Below, in pieces: positions 22,229 to 34,454 of a stretch of 64,000 nucleotides of DNA. A model generated the notes under the pieces. That model saw only the letters and a program-made list of their open reading frames with translations, was not told the origin of the DNA and made no database searches. This stretch comes from Chrysopilus asiliformis (Eukaryota; Arthropoda; Insecta; Diptera; Rhagionidae). Location: contig OZ035961.1 of assembly GCA_964034945.1 (NCBI GenBank), forward strand, positions 75,456,188-75,520,187, given 5' to 3'. Positions within the stretch are counted from its first letter, which is position 1; every line of letters starts with the position of its first letter. The position numbers and the translations under genes are program-made.

Positions 22229-24170
22229 AGTCGCAATTGATCTTAAGATCGCAGTGACGATGGATCTGGAAAGGCACCATCCCCTAATACTTGTACGGGA
22301 GTACATAGGGATATGGTTTACGGCCCGTGTTTTTTTTTATTTCGTTGACCGTGGCATCCAATAAAAATTCCGAAGCCCCTGCGTTTTTAAACGATTAAAA
22401 AAAGATTTTTTTTAAATAGTTCTACATACTCGAGTAGACGTAAGTGTAAATTCACAATCGATTAGATTTCGTATTGTACATTAAATGTCAGCATGATGTG
22501 AACTTGTACACCACATGCTCGTTTCATTTCAATTTTAATGCTTCTCACTCACCTAGTGTGATTCAATTGAAATTTAAGAATTACCAACCTTTTGTGACCT
22601 ATTGTCGAAAAAAAGCATTGAATATCACGAGTTTACCACCAGCTAGCGGGTGGTTGCTGGTAGGTTGCCACAAATCAATTGATTTTTCGTAACTAGTTCA
22701 GTCGGATACCGGTAATTACCTTTCGGAAGAATATTTCGATCCAATAAATTAAAATTCTCGGCCCAGCCAAAAACTTATTTCTTTCGTTTTTCGTGAATGT
22801 AACCAAATTTATTTTTCCATCATATTCGCTGGAGTAATTTATTATTATAAATGACCTCAAACATTTTTCATTATGATTCCTGTCAATTACCAAATGCTTT
22901 CGAATGCCAACATGTGGCGATGAAATAATTAAATTAATATGGTATGAAACTTGTACAAAAAAAAACTTGACTTAGAAGATTTCAACATGCATATGAATGT
23001 AAGTGATATAAAAACCGATTGCAATAAAGTTTTTCATCTGGTGAACTGTTAGCCGAAACCGTAATCACGGCGCCTGGGAAGCTGTAAATTATTGAAATCA
23101 GAGGAACGCCTCATAAGAAAGAGTGGCAAGTTACCAAGCAAACAAATAACTGTCAAAAAAATAAAACTAAAATAATGCACAATATTTAGAAAAGGGTAAA
23201 AAACTGACGTACTCGTAATACCATCTCTTACCTTGCAAAACATAAAATCACGATTTTAGGTATAACATTCATTTGCTCACCTCTATGTTACAGGCTCGAG
23301 AACATGAGACCGAAACACCTTCGACACATTTTCACTTTGCAATTTGCCTAGCCGTTTGTCTATCTTTAGCTGCAGCTAACTGCTCCAACAACATCCAAAA
23401 AGATAAACGAAAAAAGTTTGATTTCCAAACTAAATCTCAAACCGAGAACTGAAATGTATGTAGAACGTATCTATACATTGAATAGAAGTCTATTTGATTT
23501 CATTTGCACAGAACTAAAATTTTATTTTTTATTTATGAACAGTATAGCCATTATAAGAGTGCATGAACATAAAAAAATTACTCTACATAACTAGACAAAC
23601 TGAAATTTTTCGTGTAAAACAACAGTCTTTTTCAAATTAAAATTAACCGTTTATGCAGAAACTTTAGAAAGATTTGTGTATCAGTAAAAAAAATTAATTG
23701 TAGGTACTGAAACACGTTTAGTTCTTCAATCTACAATACAAAATTCTAACATCCCCTCAAACAAGAAAAATAAGGGATATTCGAATAACCCTAGTAAGGT
23801 AAAAAAAAATTACCTTTTTTCTTTGGGGCCGCTGCGTCCACTTTGCGGCGTTAAAATCCAACCGCGTCGTTGGCGGTTGTCATATTTCTTCGTTATTTAA
23901 GTAACAGCCATGTAGCAGTAACTTCCAATGCAGTTAGGGTACTTAAAATAAAAAAAGAAGAATTTGCCAGTTTGTGTAATTCATAGTAATTATATGAGAA
24001 AAAAATAAATTTTTAATTTGATCACAAATGACCCTTTAACTCTTTTAATTCTCAACTACAACTGCGACAGCAATTGGTATATCGGCATAGGTAGAAAAGG
24101 TTTTTTTCAAAATCCGCTACTATTAGTATCAATCTACTACCATTTTTTGACCAATCTACTTCACACAGTC
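22229..24170. other. Mostly unique AT-rich stretch, no firm gene
   Basis: A TATA-like GATATAAAAACC at 23005-23016 and several splice-like sites around 23040-23300 look suggestive. On the + strand a 3' splice site (TATGTTACAG) at 23293 is followed by a frame containing a hydrophobic stretch (HFAICLAVCLSLAAANC). No initiation codon or partner exon could be linked, so no gene is claimed. Confidence 0.25.
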
Positions 24171-24180
24171 TGTCAGTCTG

Positions 24181-25567
24181 CACGGCAAAAAATCCTGGAG
24201 TACTTTTCAATCCAAAAATTCTATTAGACAAAATTCCAATACAATTTGGATTAGAATTTAATAAATGCGAATTATTACAAATATTCCAATACTTTTTTGT
24301 ATTGGATTTCAAATTTTTTGTATTATATTTTGCCGTTAAATGCTTTTTATATTAAATTCCAATCCTAAAAGGAGTAAAACCAACACAATTTGCTTAATAT
24401 CTTTAAAAAAGCAATCTGTGACGCAAACTTTTTGTAATTGTCATTTATGTTTCGAAGTTCTTCGATTTTTCGATGATTTTAATTATTTGTTAGTGAAATT
24501 CATAAAAAATGAAGGAATTGCGAAGGACGAATTAAGAAAAACTTTCGAACCAAATGAAGTAATCAGATTCTTCAAGAATTCATGTAAATATATGACATAT
24601 ATATTGTATATACATATATTATTTTTTAAAAGCATTTTTTTTAATACAGATTAAATAGGATTTCGTGAGTTGCAATTTGCAGATGCAGGAAAAAAATTAC
24701 ACCAGATATTTGAAAAGGCATATATTGTCGTTCGTGGTATTGCAAATTAAATTTTGTATTTATTTTTTCTAAATCTAATCCATTTTCAGTCTTAAAAAAT
24801 CTTAAAAACCCAATTTCAAAACAGAAAATGTCGAACACGGCGAAAATTTTGGAAGGTTTAAAAGTTTACATACGCTCTCAAGACAGAAAAATTATTAATT
24901 TCGAGAATTCTTATAGAAGAGGTAACATTTGTTGTAGTTCGGAATGCTAAAAAAAATTTATTTAGATTGACCACATATTTTTTCGTCTTTGAAGTCATTA
25001 AAAAGCATTTTCATGATCGCCGTGATGCCCCGAATTCCTCAAAATTCAATTAAATCAAAACATAGCATCAGAGAACTTATAATATATGTAAATTTATTTA
25101 AAAAAATGAATTTTTTAAACTTTTCAAAACTTTAAATCCATGCAAATATTAAAATTACTGACCTTTTGTTATTAGTTAAGTATTTTTATGTTTTTAAATT
25201 TTTTCTTTAAAATAAATTAGTTTAAAACAAAAATTCCAATTTTATTTGCAATTCTAGAGAAGATTCAATTATTTTAGTAATATATTTTTTTTATTAAATT
25301 TTAATCCAAAAAGTATTAAACAATCTAATGAAATTTTAGATTAAAATGTAATCCAATAGTATTACATCATTGTAATCCAAGCATTGCTATTTTTCAATCC
25401 AATTTGTATTAGAAAATTTTAATATGTTTTTGGATTACAAGTCAATATAAAAAAGATTAAAAAAATATTTTTAATCCAACCACTAGATTAAAATCTAATC
25501 CTATTTTGGAGTGGACCTATATGTAATCCAGTTTTGATTGAAAATCACTCCAGGATTTTTCACCGTG
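24181..25567. mobile_element. CACGG-ended DNA element with 10-bp TSD
   Basis: The ends are CACGGCAAAAAATCCTGGAG on the left and CACGGTGAAAAATCCTGGAG on the right, forming inverted repeats of about 32 bp. The flanks repeat TGTCAGTCTG at 24171-24180 and 25568-25577. The surrounding DNA is rich in GTCTG, so the length of the duplication could be partly fortuitous. Inside, fragments such as EVLRFFDDFNYLLVKFIKNE (+ strand, 24340-24654) and a MSNTAKILEGLKVYIRSQD start near 24828 have a protein-like look but no recognised domain. A 9-11 bp duplication points tentatively to a Mutator-like element. Confidence 0.6.
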
Positions 25568-25656
25568 TGTCAGTCTGTTAGTTTGTCTGTCTGTGTACAA
25601 GTGTACAAGACTAAGAGAAACTATTATGTTCATATTTATATTCATTTATATTCAGA

Positions 25657-25692
25657 TCCTGAAGACGTCCTGTGAAAACGGACGAAACGTCG
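25657..25692 (+). ncRNA. Hammerhead-ribozyme-like motif, probably degenerate
   Basis: The sequence CCTGAAGACGTCC, an A-rich loop, then GGACGAAACGTC carries the two conserved hammerhead boxes: CUGANGA and GAAA. They flank a GUCC/GGAC stem, with GUC after the GAAA box as the cleavage triplet. One extra C between CUGAAGA and the stem departs from the consensus. Similar minimal hammerheads are known in Penelope-like elements and retrozymes. No such element is recognisable around it. Confidence 0.35.
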
Positions 25693-25705
25693 ATAATAAA
25701 TGTAA

Positions 25706-26348
25706 CATTTATTGACATGAGAAATTGTTTTAATTGACCAATAAGCCTAATCACACAAAATATAGTGTACAAGATTTCTCAAAAACTAATAGAGATAGAG
25801 CAATGAAATATAAGATAAATTGAAGAGAATAATATTTGTCACAATTTTGTCATTTACAATTATCCGGTATTGAGATTTTTTTTATCGTTATTAAGATATT
25901 TTCATTAAAAACTAAAAGATTGATTTTTGGGAAATGTTTGCAAATACACGATTTTTCGCAGACGCACGCATGCCAAACACATATCTTGATCTTTCTTTAT
26001 TTTACCGATCGCCTTATTTATCACACGAGAAATGCAAGGTTGCCAACTCTTAACTTATGTAGATGTCATCTGATAGTATGTTTTGGCGCGAATTTGTTTG
26101 ATTGTGTCACGAAGTAAAGTATAATAATAAGTTTGAAGTGCAATTTCAATATTAAGTGCACTTAGAAAAAATAATTACAAGTGTAATTAAGATTTTTATG
26201 AAATATTCTGTTTTCGTTTCATGTGGTTACTTTTCAGGACCACTTAAAGCAATTGTTGAATAGATATTATAAACAGAGAGAAAAAATATTTTAAATGTAT
26301 AACTTCAGACAATACAGTCATTGTGTTACACGATTTAATTTGTTTTAG
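25706..26348. other. Sequence upstream of the KLF-like exon
   Basis: Non-coding by appearance. It ends in a good 3' splice site, TTTAATTTGTTTTAG, at 26334-26348, implying that at least one upstream exon exists outside the recognisable part. Confidence 0.4.
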
Positions 26349-26472
26349 TGGACGCCTCTACCTATAATATACTTGATCACTATGGGTACAAATACAAAAA
26401 TGAGCGAAACAAAAATTGAATTATTAACAGTTCGCCCAAAACCAAATTTATTTAATGGCCAGCAAGCCCGGG
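26349..26472 (+). CDS. KLF3/8/12-like gene, exon with probable start codon (N-terminus)
   Basis: The exon is bounded by a polypyrimidine 3' splice site ending TTTTAG at 26348 and a GTAAGC donor at 26473. Two in-frame ATGs occur, at 26382 and 26400. I prefer 26400 because it has the insect-like context CAAAAATGAG. It gives MSETKIELLTVRPKPNLFNG followed by QQAR and leaves one base, so the exit phase is 1. That phase fits the exon at 34455-34508, which encodes a PVDLS motif. Known KLF8-type factors have a short N-terminal region leading to a QVEPVDLS motif, bound by the co-repressor CtBP, and three C2H2 zinc fingers at the C-terminus. The fingers are not visible in this window. The identity rests mainly on the second exon and on phase; this exon alone would not identify a family. 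Confidence 0.5.
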
Positions 26473-29400
26473 GTAAGCACTTTTTCAAATTCAAATTTGT
26501 GTTGGTGACCATGGATCTGTGTGTGTTATGTACATCGCCACTGCCGCATGAAAAAATTAAAACAAAACAAAACCCACTGTTTTGACAGTGCAATAAAAAA
26601 TAGTTAAATGCGAACGCGTTTTTTATCGCATACAAAAGATAAAAATTCAACATCAGGGAGTAAAAAAAGAATGTTCTAAAATAAATAATTAAGTGTTTCT
26701 TTTAAAATAGTTTAGTTTTTTATTTTTAAACAATTTTTGGTGTGCATTTTCTTGGGAAAAAAGTGTTCATTACTTCTAGTGCAGTACTTATGTAAGTAAT
26801 CCATGTAAGGAGTTCTGTAAGAGCTTATTTTCAGTATTTTTATAACGCCTTATAGAATACCTTATAGAACTACTTCTGGAGAAGCGGATGGTGCAATTAC
26901 ATGTATTCACAGACACGAAGTATATAGCTGATTTTTTTCCCGGAGCCCTATCAAAGTTTCATTTCTAGTAAGCATTACTTTCAGGCATTATTTCACTCCT
27001 CTAAAAAGTACTTCTGTGTTTGCTGGGTTCATTCATTTCTTTGACTGTGTTTACATTAGGATTCACTTTGAGGCGGCACGTCATTCGCTCCGGCCAAGTG
27101 CGGGTGAGGGACGCAGTGGGGAGGGAAACCAAAAAGAGCGAACGAAGTTTAGATTCACTTAAAATAATCGGTCGCAAACCGGTTTTTGACACAGTCATTT
27201 GAAAACTTTTAATTAGAATCAATTAAACACTTCCTTTTGACATGTTTGTTTTGTACTTTTGAATGCGGAATGTTGTTTTTGGAATTTTGAATGCGGAATA
27301 TTTCAGCAACCATTTAACATAACTACAATCATCTTTTGGTTAGTTGTCAACTCTATTTGTTCAAACAAGGTTGACAACAAATCCCTATTTACTCATGGTA
27401 ATGGTATCAAGGGATCCCATTAGAAATCCAAAATGAGCGAAAGATAATTTAGCTGCAATTCGCTTTATTTTATTTCTTAGCGATTTATGCTAGATTATAC
27501 TTCCATTGTATATCCTTCGTTGGGATGCGCCTAAAAATTTAAAAGGGAATTTTTAACATTTATAATTTGGTATATCAAGTGCTATAAGAATTGAGTGCCA
27601 GAAAAATTTTAATTGTTCCTCAAATCTAGCGAAATGGATAAATTAAGTCTCAAAATTACGTACTACCGTTTTAAATAATGATTGCCTCGACGTCTATTTA
27701 AAAGTGTAAGAATACAAAAAATATAAGAAATATGCTAGATTTTAGTAATCTAAATTTTTCTGGTGCTCAAATTTGACAGCATTTGATATCCCATCAAATT
27801 TGACAGCATTTGATATCCCAAATTATAAATGTTTCAAGTGGTTTTTTTTTCATTTTTGGCGCATTTTTCTATTTTTGATTATATTAGAAGTTAATCTTAT
27901 TTGGATTCGTCTGTATTTCGGGACTATAGTGCAATACCATTTTGTATCCGCCATTTGTACAATAAAAGTTAACACGAACGAATAAACAGAGCAGCAGTCA
28001 GATATACACTGGGGTCGGAAACTGAGAGCTCGACTTAACATAGGTTTTGCATAGGTTTCTATATATTTCTACGAGCATGCGCAACATACGGTATCGCACG
28101 ATATACGACAACAACCGACATTCAAACAACGTGGAAAACCAACATTCGACATGTGGGAAACAGTGAAAATTTTCGCTACTCACCTGGTTGCTGTACATAC
28201 CTGGGCTCAGCTTGTAGAAGTCTTGTAACAAATTATGGAGCTGTCATGAGTTCTGTTGTTCACCGTTTTGGCTCATTTTGTTAAGTTCCTTAGCTAGCTA
28301 TATCGAAGCTAGCATAAACCACAACGACCTAAGCCAATAAACGTATCCTTATGCTAACATTTATGTTTATGTTCATGCAACGTTGATTCTTCCGCTGAAC
28401 ATATTATTACCATTATTATTTTATATTATTTTTTCTCATATATAAGTATTTTTCTGTTTATTATTTCGATTTTGGTTCTTTTTCTCTATCATGTTTGCTA
28501 TTTAGTTGCACATTTATGTGCACCTTGTTAAAAGTTTAACAAAATAGCGGAATATATTGGCAGATGAGAATATTTCTTCCATGATGTACGCACAGAATCT
28601 TTTATGTTTCAATGTTTTTTTTACCAGATAATGTAAAATACAGCATTGTACGGAAAAGATTTACGGTTCATTCATGTTCAGAGCACTTGATCTTAAAACT
28701 ATGTTACTAGTTATGTTCACAACGTCGACAGCATCGTCTCTCAGGAAATATAAAATGATAGAGTTGTACGATGCATACTAAATACTGGAATCAACTATGA
28801 TTTCAATATTGACTTCAAGCTTTTCAAGTTGGAAAGGATTTACTCGAACTCGTGCGACTAGTTTACTCATACGTTGAAATTGAATTGTGAAATTTATGCC
28901 CGATCTTGGCCACATTACAAATCGCTGATATATGAAAGCTTTGTTCAATTTACATCGATAAATCAAATATTTATTTGAATAACTCCATTTAATATCCATC
29001 TACAAAATCCTTTAATTCACATTTACGTAGTATAATAATGTATTGTATTCATTAAAAATTCCGACCTCTTATTTTGACCTAAAATACATGTCCCAAACAC
29101 TCGCGATTAGAGCAATATTACAAAAAATATATGTTTGTCTCTTAATTAGCCCGAGTACAAGATTTCTCAAAAACTACCTGAGCTAGAACTATGCAATTTT
29201 ACAGGCATGTTTGGTTCTGTAATGGGACTTTTGGTTGAAATTATATTTTCCTTGAAATAGAGGAATTAAATTTTTTTCAAATCACTTCCAAATTAATTGT
29301 TTTTCTAAAAAACAATGAAAGTAAGAATTAAAGATATTAAAATTCTCTACATTTTTGCATCTCACACTAAATTGATATCTTATACCGTTATCGAGACATT

Positions 29401-30126
29401 TCAGATTTTGTAAAAAAAATTGTCTTATCTAAATTAATATTTTATTTGTCGGATTATGGTGTAAATTGTACCGGAACGTAGATTTCGTATAAGAAAGTCG
29501 TGTGCTGTTCACATTAATGATTTTGTTTTGAAATTGCAATTCTTTTAGAGAATTAGTGTAAAGGAAACTGGGACTTGTTGAATCACTGGGTAGGTTGAAT
29601 CATCACTGTATCTCGATACCTATCGGACCAATTTATACCTAACAGTTTAAAAGAAGAAACAACTATTTTAAGTAACAACTCAAGATAATTTAATTACTTC
29701 ATGAATTAGTATGTCAATCTTTAAAATATCTAAAATTTTACATTTTAACAATATGTACCCTATTAGGCCGTCAAATTTGAAAGAAATCCTACAAATTTGA
29801 TCGAAAAATTGGCGTAAAATTACCCTCCTCAATAAGTGATTGCGAAAATTTCCTGAACTCTTACACATGATTTCTATAAAGGTTTCCAAGCACGGAAAAC
29901 AGATTACGCTATACCGCAAATATCCTTTTTCCAATTTTTACCTTTTTTTTACATAAAAGAAAGATATTAAAACCACTTTAAAATCGAAATTAAAACGGGG
30001 CCCCGTATGTCCCGGTATTCGTCAAGTCAGTTCGATAAATTCGCAACATGTTTGTGCGTATAATGTGTATGCCTGTGTATGGGGGTATGTATATGTTTCC
30101 ATAATCGGCATCTACAAGAAAGCCTC
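26473..30126. other. Intron of KLF-like gene, first part
   Basis: Mostly AT-rich intronic sequence. A 24-bp unit (AAATTTGACAGCATTTGATA...) is repeated in tandem at 27769-27820. The stretch 29150-29515 carries wording of dispersed repeat family E, including ACAAGATTTCTCAAAAACTA. The sequence TTTCGTATAAGAAAGTCGTG at 29486 recurs inverted at about 63955. No exon was found. Confidence 0.35.
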
Positions 30127-30523
30127 AAGCGCATATCAGAATGAAGCAGCATTCGCTGCTACAGCAAAACTGCCTTGGTGGAATGGAGCAGCACGAATCC
30201 GGAGTAAAATCAGTTTGACAGTTCTCATTTGTTTGATTTTCTCGTGAAATTTTGTTAATTTATCTATTCGTTCATAAAATGTCTACAGTAATTGATGATT
30301 TGAATAAAATTAATGAAGGCATTAGCGTTCTGACGGCGTATAGCGTATATTCGAAGTATATGGAAAATTTACTGCTCGGGCAGCGTTAGTAAAAATAGAA
30401 ATTGCGCTAAAAAAACAGCGAGAATTTTTGCTGTTTTTAGCACGTCATAATTTTGTTCTTAGCCAATGGGAAACTTTTCCTGCCCGCTGCTCCGAAAACG
30501 TTGATGCATTCTGATATGGGCTT
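30127..30523. mobile_element. Possible MITE with AAGC-CATATCAGAATG ends
   Basis: The left end AAGCGCATATCAGAATG and the inverted right end AAGCCCATATCAGAATG differ at one base. GCAGC/GCTGC words lie beside both. A small frame at 30280-30387 starts MSTVIDDLNKINEGISVLTA, but nothing identifies it. Target duplication not resolved. Confidence 0.4.
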
Positions 30524-30599
30524 AAATCAATTTTGACGCTGTTGTTTGTATTTGAAAGCTGTTATCTTCCATAGAGTCCTATTGAATTCGATTTAAAAA

Positions 30600-30734
30600 A
30601 AAATCTTTTTAGAGACATGCAAAAAAAATTATAGAAATTGTCTCCAATTGAATTTTGATGTATGGAAAAGTTATATAGAATAATATTTTAAACACATTTT
30701 ATCTTGACAATTTTTTTGAGAAAATTATGAAAAG
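30600..30734 (+). repeat. Truncated family P core beside copy B
   Basis: It contains the family P wording TCCAATTGAATTTTGATGTATGG ... TTATATAGAATAATATTTTAAAC and is directly followed by the left terminus of copy B. This looks like an older partial copy in tandem. Confidence 0.4.
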
Positions 30735-32345
30735 AAAACATAACAAAAGCTATAATTGCCAATCTGGCAATTATTGAAAACCCGTATGGTGATTTAAGTG
30801 AACAGCGAACAGTTGTATCAAAATTCCACTTTGAAGTCATCCCAAATAGCATTTTAGGCAGCAAATATGATGTTTATCCCCATAGTTCGTCACCATGCAG
30901 ATCACGGCGATAAGCAATTTATGTAGAAAACACGTCCTTAGTCGTGCGTATGAGACGCGCAACGACACACATAGTGGGGAACACTTTTCTGCGGTTTGCT
31001 ACGTCGCAATTATAACGACAGGGACGTAATTAGTTGCCTCATGCGCGAGCGTTATCTGACGGCATTATATCACACAATTACACAAATCATCGAGCGGGTT
31101 TTCTTTCTCCCTCGAATGCTTGCTAGTAAACAGAGATGAACAAATAAAAACGTAAGCAGAAGACGAACGAGAAAAATCTAATGGCGACAAATTAATGGAA
31201 ACTTTTGTGGAGTGTTATTTTATAATGGACTTTTCTTCCGGTTGCATGTCGTGATTTTAATTGCCATTAAAATTTTTCGACAATATTGGATCTGAAATTT
31301 AAACAGATTTTAATGGGCCATCGAATTATTTTGTTTTTAATCAAAAATTTCTTTAATTTTATTTTATCGGTAAAATTTTTTTTTCTTTTGCAATGAAATT
31401 TTGATGCCAATAAAATTATGCTGTTTCAAAAATGTATGCTATCCACTTTTTATGCAATATCCTTCAGTCATTCGCCTGAAATAAGAAATTTAATTCTCGA
31501 AACGAAATCGTTTCCATCAAATGTCAGTGAGAAATATGGCGGCTGAAGGCATCAATTTTTTTTGGTGTTTCTCAGACGGGGAGCTTTAATGAAACTTTAG
31601 TGGTAGCAGTTTCGTCACTTTTTCCATCACACGCTTCTTCAAAATTAAACTGACGTTCAGGCTCCACAGCCAATCACTATTTCGGCCCGAAAACCATCAA
31701 ATGCTGCTCTATCGCCGCAGGATTTTCATGAAGCGAATGTTGCCCCAAAGATCGTGCTCGTCACTTCTTTCGCTTCTTTTACGCGGATGTGAATTATAGG
31801 TGTAAATTTTTAATCCCGATTGTGTAAATTTCTACTCTTTCAAGTCGCAAAGAACAAATCTCATGTTCCCGTACTTTTCGATGCTGTTTGGGATATTTTC
31901 CAATTAGATTTTTTAAAATTTATTCCAATCGGATTTTCATGTATGGGAGTTTTATGTAGAATCATATCCTAAATAACTTTTGTTCTTGGACTTTATTGAT
32001 AAAATTCACCGTTTTTGAGATATTCAGAAAAAAAGTTTCCGTTCGTATGGGGGGGTACCATGCTAAATTCAACTTTTTTTATCATTCTAAACAGAATGGT
32101 GTAATGGTCCATTTTTGCCCATTAACGCATTTCACGAAAAACGGATCTGTACAAAATTTCAAGTCTCTAGCTCAATCCGTGCGCCCGCAATCCGCGCCAC
32201 AGACGGACGGACGGACGGACGGACAGACGGACATCATTCTAAACACAATGGTGTAATTCATTTTTTTGTGTGATGACGGGATCTTGGCGTTACAAACGGT
32301 AAGGCAAATCTAATATACCCTTTGGTTTCACCATACGGGTATAAA
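30735..32345 (+). repeat. Dispersed repeat family P, copy B, split by another element
   Basis: The left terminus AAAACATAACAAAAGCTATA and the right terminus GGTTTCACCATACGGGTATA match copy A. The 1,052-bp element at 30841-31892 interrupts it. At the position where copy A has its 12-bp array, copy B has only about seven GACG units (32202-32232). The frame at 31996-32256 is repeat sequence, not a gene. Confidence 0.65.
30841..31892. mobile_element. CCCAAA-ended insertion with AT duplication
   Basis: The ends are CCCAAATAGCATTTTAGGCA and, inverted, CCCAAACAGCATCGAAAAGT. AT lies at 30839-30840 and 31893-31894. Copies A and C of the host repeat read through this position (GAAGTCA...), so the insertion is supported by comparison within the window. 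A 2-bp AT duplication is reported for ISL2EU-type Harbinger relatives, but no transposase is present to confirm this. Confidence 0.6.
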
Positions 32346-33014
32346 AATGAAAATTCATAGCGCCCCTTCTCCCATCTCCTGTACAAATGGAATAGGTTTT
32401 TACTGTTTTCTCGAAAAGAATGCGTCATATCGGAAAAACTATTAAGACAAAATGTATTTCGAGTATGATTTTAAACTACGCTCGGTACAAAAAAATTGTG
32501 ATATTTCAAAAATCGGGTTTGTCTATTATAAATCAAGTTGTAGTAGTATTTTGAACCCAAACTCTGAAAAAATCATAAAAAAAAATACTTTTACCTTTTA
32601 ATGCGACAAATCCCACAAAATGGGACTAATAATGTATCGACTAACCGAATATTCGGTATTTGGCCTGTAAATTGGCCGAATATTCGGTATTCGGTTTTTC
32701 ATTCATTGCGAGCGTAGTTTAAATTCACACTACCTAGGTGAAAAGTAATCACACTTTTCGTGCTTTTTCACGTTCCATAATTATAATAAGAAATGCACCG
32801 TAGGCTGATTTTTGCAAATATAAGCCAGTGAAAACTTGATGGAAAAATGTGCTCTCGGTGGAAACTTGATGAAAAAGCAGCAACCATCAGTCGAAGTAAA
32901 GATTATTTTGCACATTACATTATCGTTGTTTTTAGTGTTTAATAAATGATAAACCCCGAAATTGAATAATCCGGGACAACATGCCGGAATCCGAGACTCT
33001 CCCAGTTAATTCAA
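32346..33014. other. Repeat-derived spacer
   Basis: 32346-32480 is another diverged family P core. At 32638-32705 the palindromic word CCGAATATTCGG occurs twice within ACCGAATATTCGGTATTTGG-like sequence, a pattern often seen at degenerate transposon ends. No gene. Confidence 0.35.
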
Positions 33015-33155
33015 GTTATATCTGTGGCAACAAGTCATAAGGGCCTAAGTCTGTTTTTGGCTAAGCCAAATTGCTCTGTCTATTAAAGTAAATACAGATC
33101 TTTTTATCTCTGAAAATCGACTTAGGCTTTTATGACTTGTTGCCACAGATATAAC
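33015..33155. repeat. Short inverted repeat, MITE-like
   Basis: The 37-bp arms starting GTTATATCTGTGGCAACAAG are reverse complements of each other with two mismatches. They surround about 65 bp. The unit would fold into a stable hairpin. No target duplication is evident. Confidence 0.65.
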
Positions 33156-33458
33156 AAAACGCAAAAAATATAGTCGTTCATTTTTTAAAACGTTACAGGT
33201 AAAATTTTTTGAAAAGTTTATTTTCTAAACGTTACAGATAAATTCTATAAAAGTCTAAAATTTTTGTATTTAAAACTCGTTCAATTTTTTTAGAGTTAGG
33301 AGTCACTGGCTTATTGTTACCACTTTGACAACAATTTGTTACAAAAAAGGTTTCATTTTGTGGTTGAAAGATAATTTTCAAATGTGATGTCCGTTACAAT
33401 TTCTTTGGGTAATACTTTATTATATCGAAAACAGAATTTCCAGTTCAAGTAGATCATA

Positions 33459-33925
33459 TCATACTAATATATAAAAATGAGTTGGTGTCTGTCTATCTGT
33501 CTGTCTGTCTGTCTGTTCCTCTTTCACTCAAAAACGGCTGATTGACTTGAAATTTGGCATGAGTGTCTGTGGTAGTTCTGGTTCGAACATAGGCATACGG
33601 AAAAGTAGCGCGAGGGGTGGGGGAGTAAGGGGATGGGGTAAAGTGATTTCAAAACTTAGTTTTTGCCCTATGTTACTCTTTCGCGGGGAAACTACCGAGC
33701 CGATTGGCCTGAAATTTGGCATAAATGTTCGTGAGGGGTCCAGCCCCAACATAGACCAATTAAAAAGGAGCCCGAGAGGTGGAGGAGTAAGGGGAGGGGG
33801 TAAAGTGATCTCGAAACTTTCGCGGGGAAACTACCGAGCCGATTGGCCTGAAGTTTAGCTCTAACATAGACCATCAAAAAAAAATTGAAAAAACTTAACC
33901 CGGCAACGACGGGTATGCAAGCTAG
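33459..33925 (+). mobile_element. Non-autonomous Helitron
   Basis: The 5' end is TCATACTAATATATAAAAAT preceded by A. The 3' end is CTAG followed by T, so the insertion lies between A and T as Helitrons require. The hairpin ACCCGGCAACGACGGGT stands 8 bases before CTAG. The interior has a GTCTGTCTATCTGTCTG run and two diverged copies of a block ending CGGGGAAACTACCGAGCCGA. No Rep/helicase frame, so it is non-autonomous. An inverted partial copy lies at 59888-60195. Confidence 0.8.
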
Positions 33926-34454
33926 TATTTTTATAACATATAACATATCATTATTCAAAAAATGAAACCATATTTCCGAGTTTTGGACTTTTGGCCAGCT
34001 TTTTGGGCTATTTCACATACTCTATTCAATACGTTTGACTCAATAAAAATTTAAGTTTTTTTTTTGCATTAAAAGATTAGTGTACCCTTAATTGCTTCAA
34101 CGCCCAACCCCTAATCGCTTCATAGGTCAGGGTTTTTAAGAAAAATAAAAATTAATAAATACATTCTTATTTGGAAAACACAAATATAAATTATAAATGC
34201 AAAACAAATATAAATTATTAATGATTGATTTCCAATATTAGTAATTTATAGTTACTAAAATCACGGGAAAGTAATAATTTTTTTTCTTTACAACTCCCAG
34301 GCTATTGCAGCAAGTTTCGTTCTGATTCCACTATTACAACTTTTTGATCATCTTCTATTCAAATAACTACAATTTAATTATAGCAAATCACTATGATTAA
34401 TTTAATTTTCACAATTTTCAAATAAATTTTCTATTTACTTCTAATTTCAGGCAG

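Noticed and set aside
23040..23243. Possible - strand mini-gene ending LPRRRDYGFG
   Set aside because: The donor and acceptor look good, but the result would be only about 14 residues with no signal peptide; likely chance.
23280..23455. Possible secreted-protein exon (acceptor TATGTTACAG, hydrophobic HFAICLAVCLSLAAANC)
   Set aside because: No initiation codon in frame and no upstream exon with a matching phase; long polar stretch before the hydrophobic part.
31996..32256. 86-codon + strand frame
   Set aside because: Entirely within repeat family P, with the GACG array at its end.
33528..33958. Three overlapping frames of 74-103 codons
   Set aside because: Lie in the Helitron and its flank; the repetitive GGGVRGWGKVISKL-type pattern comes from duplicated non-coding blocks.
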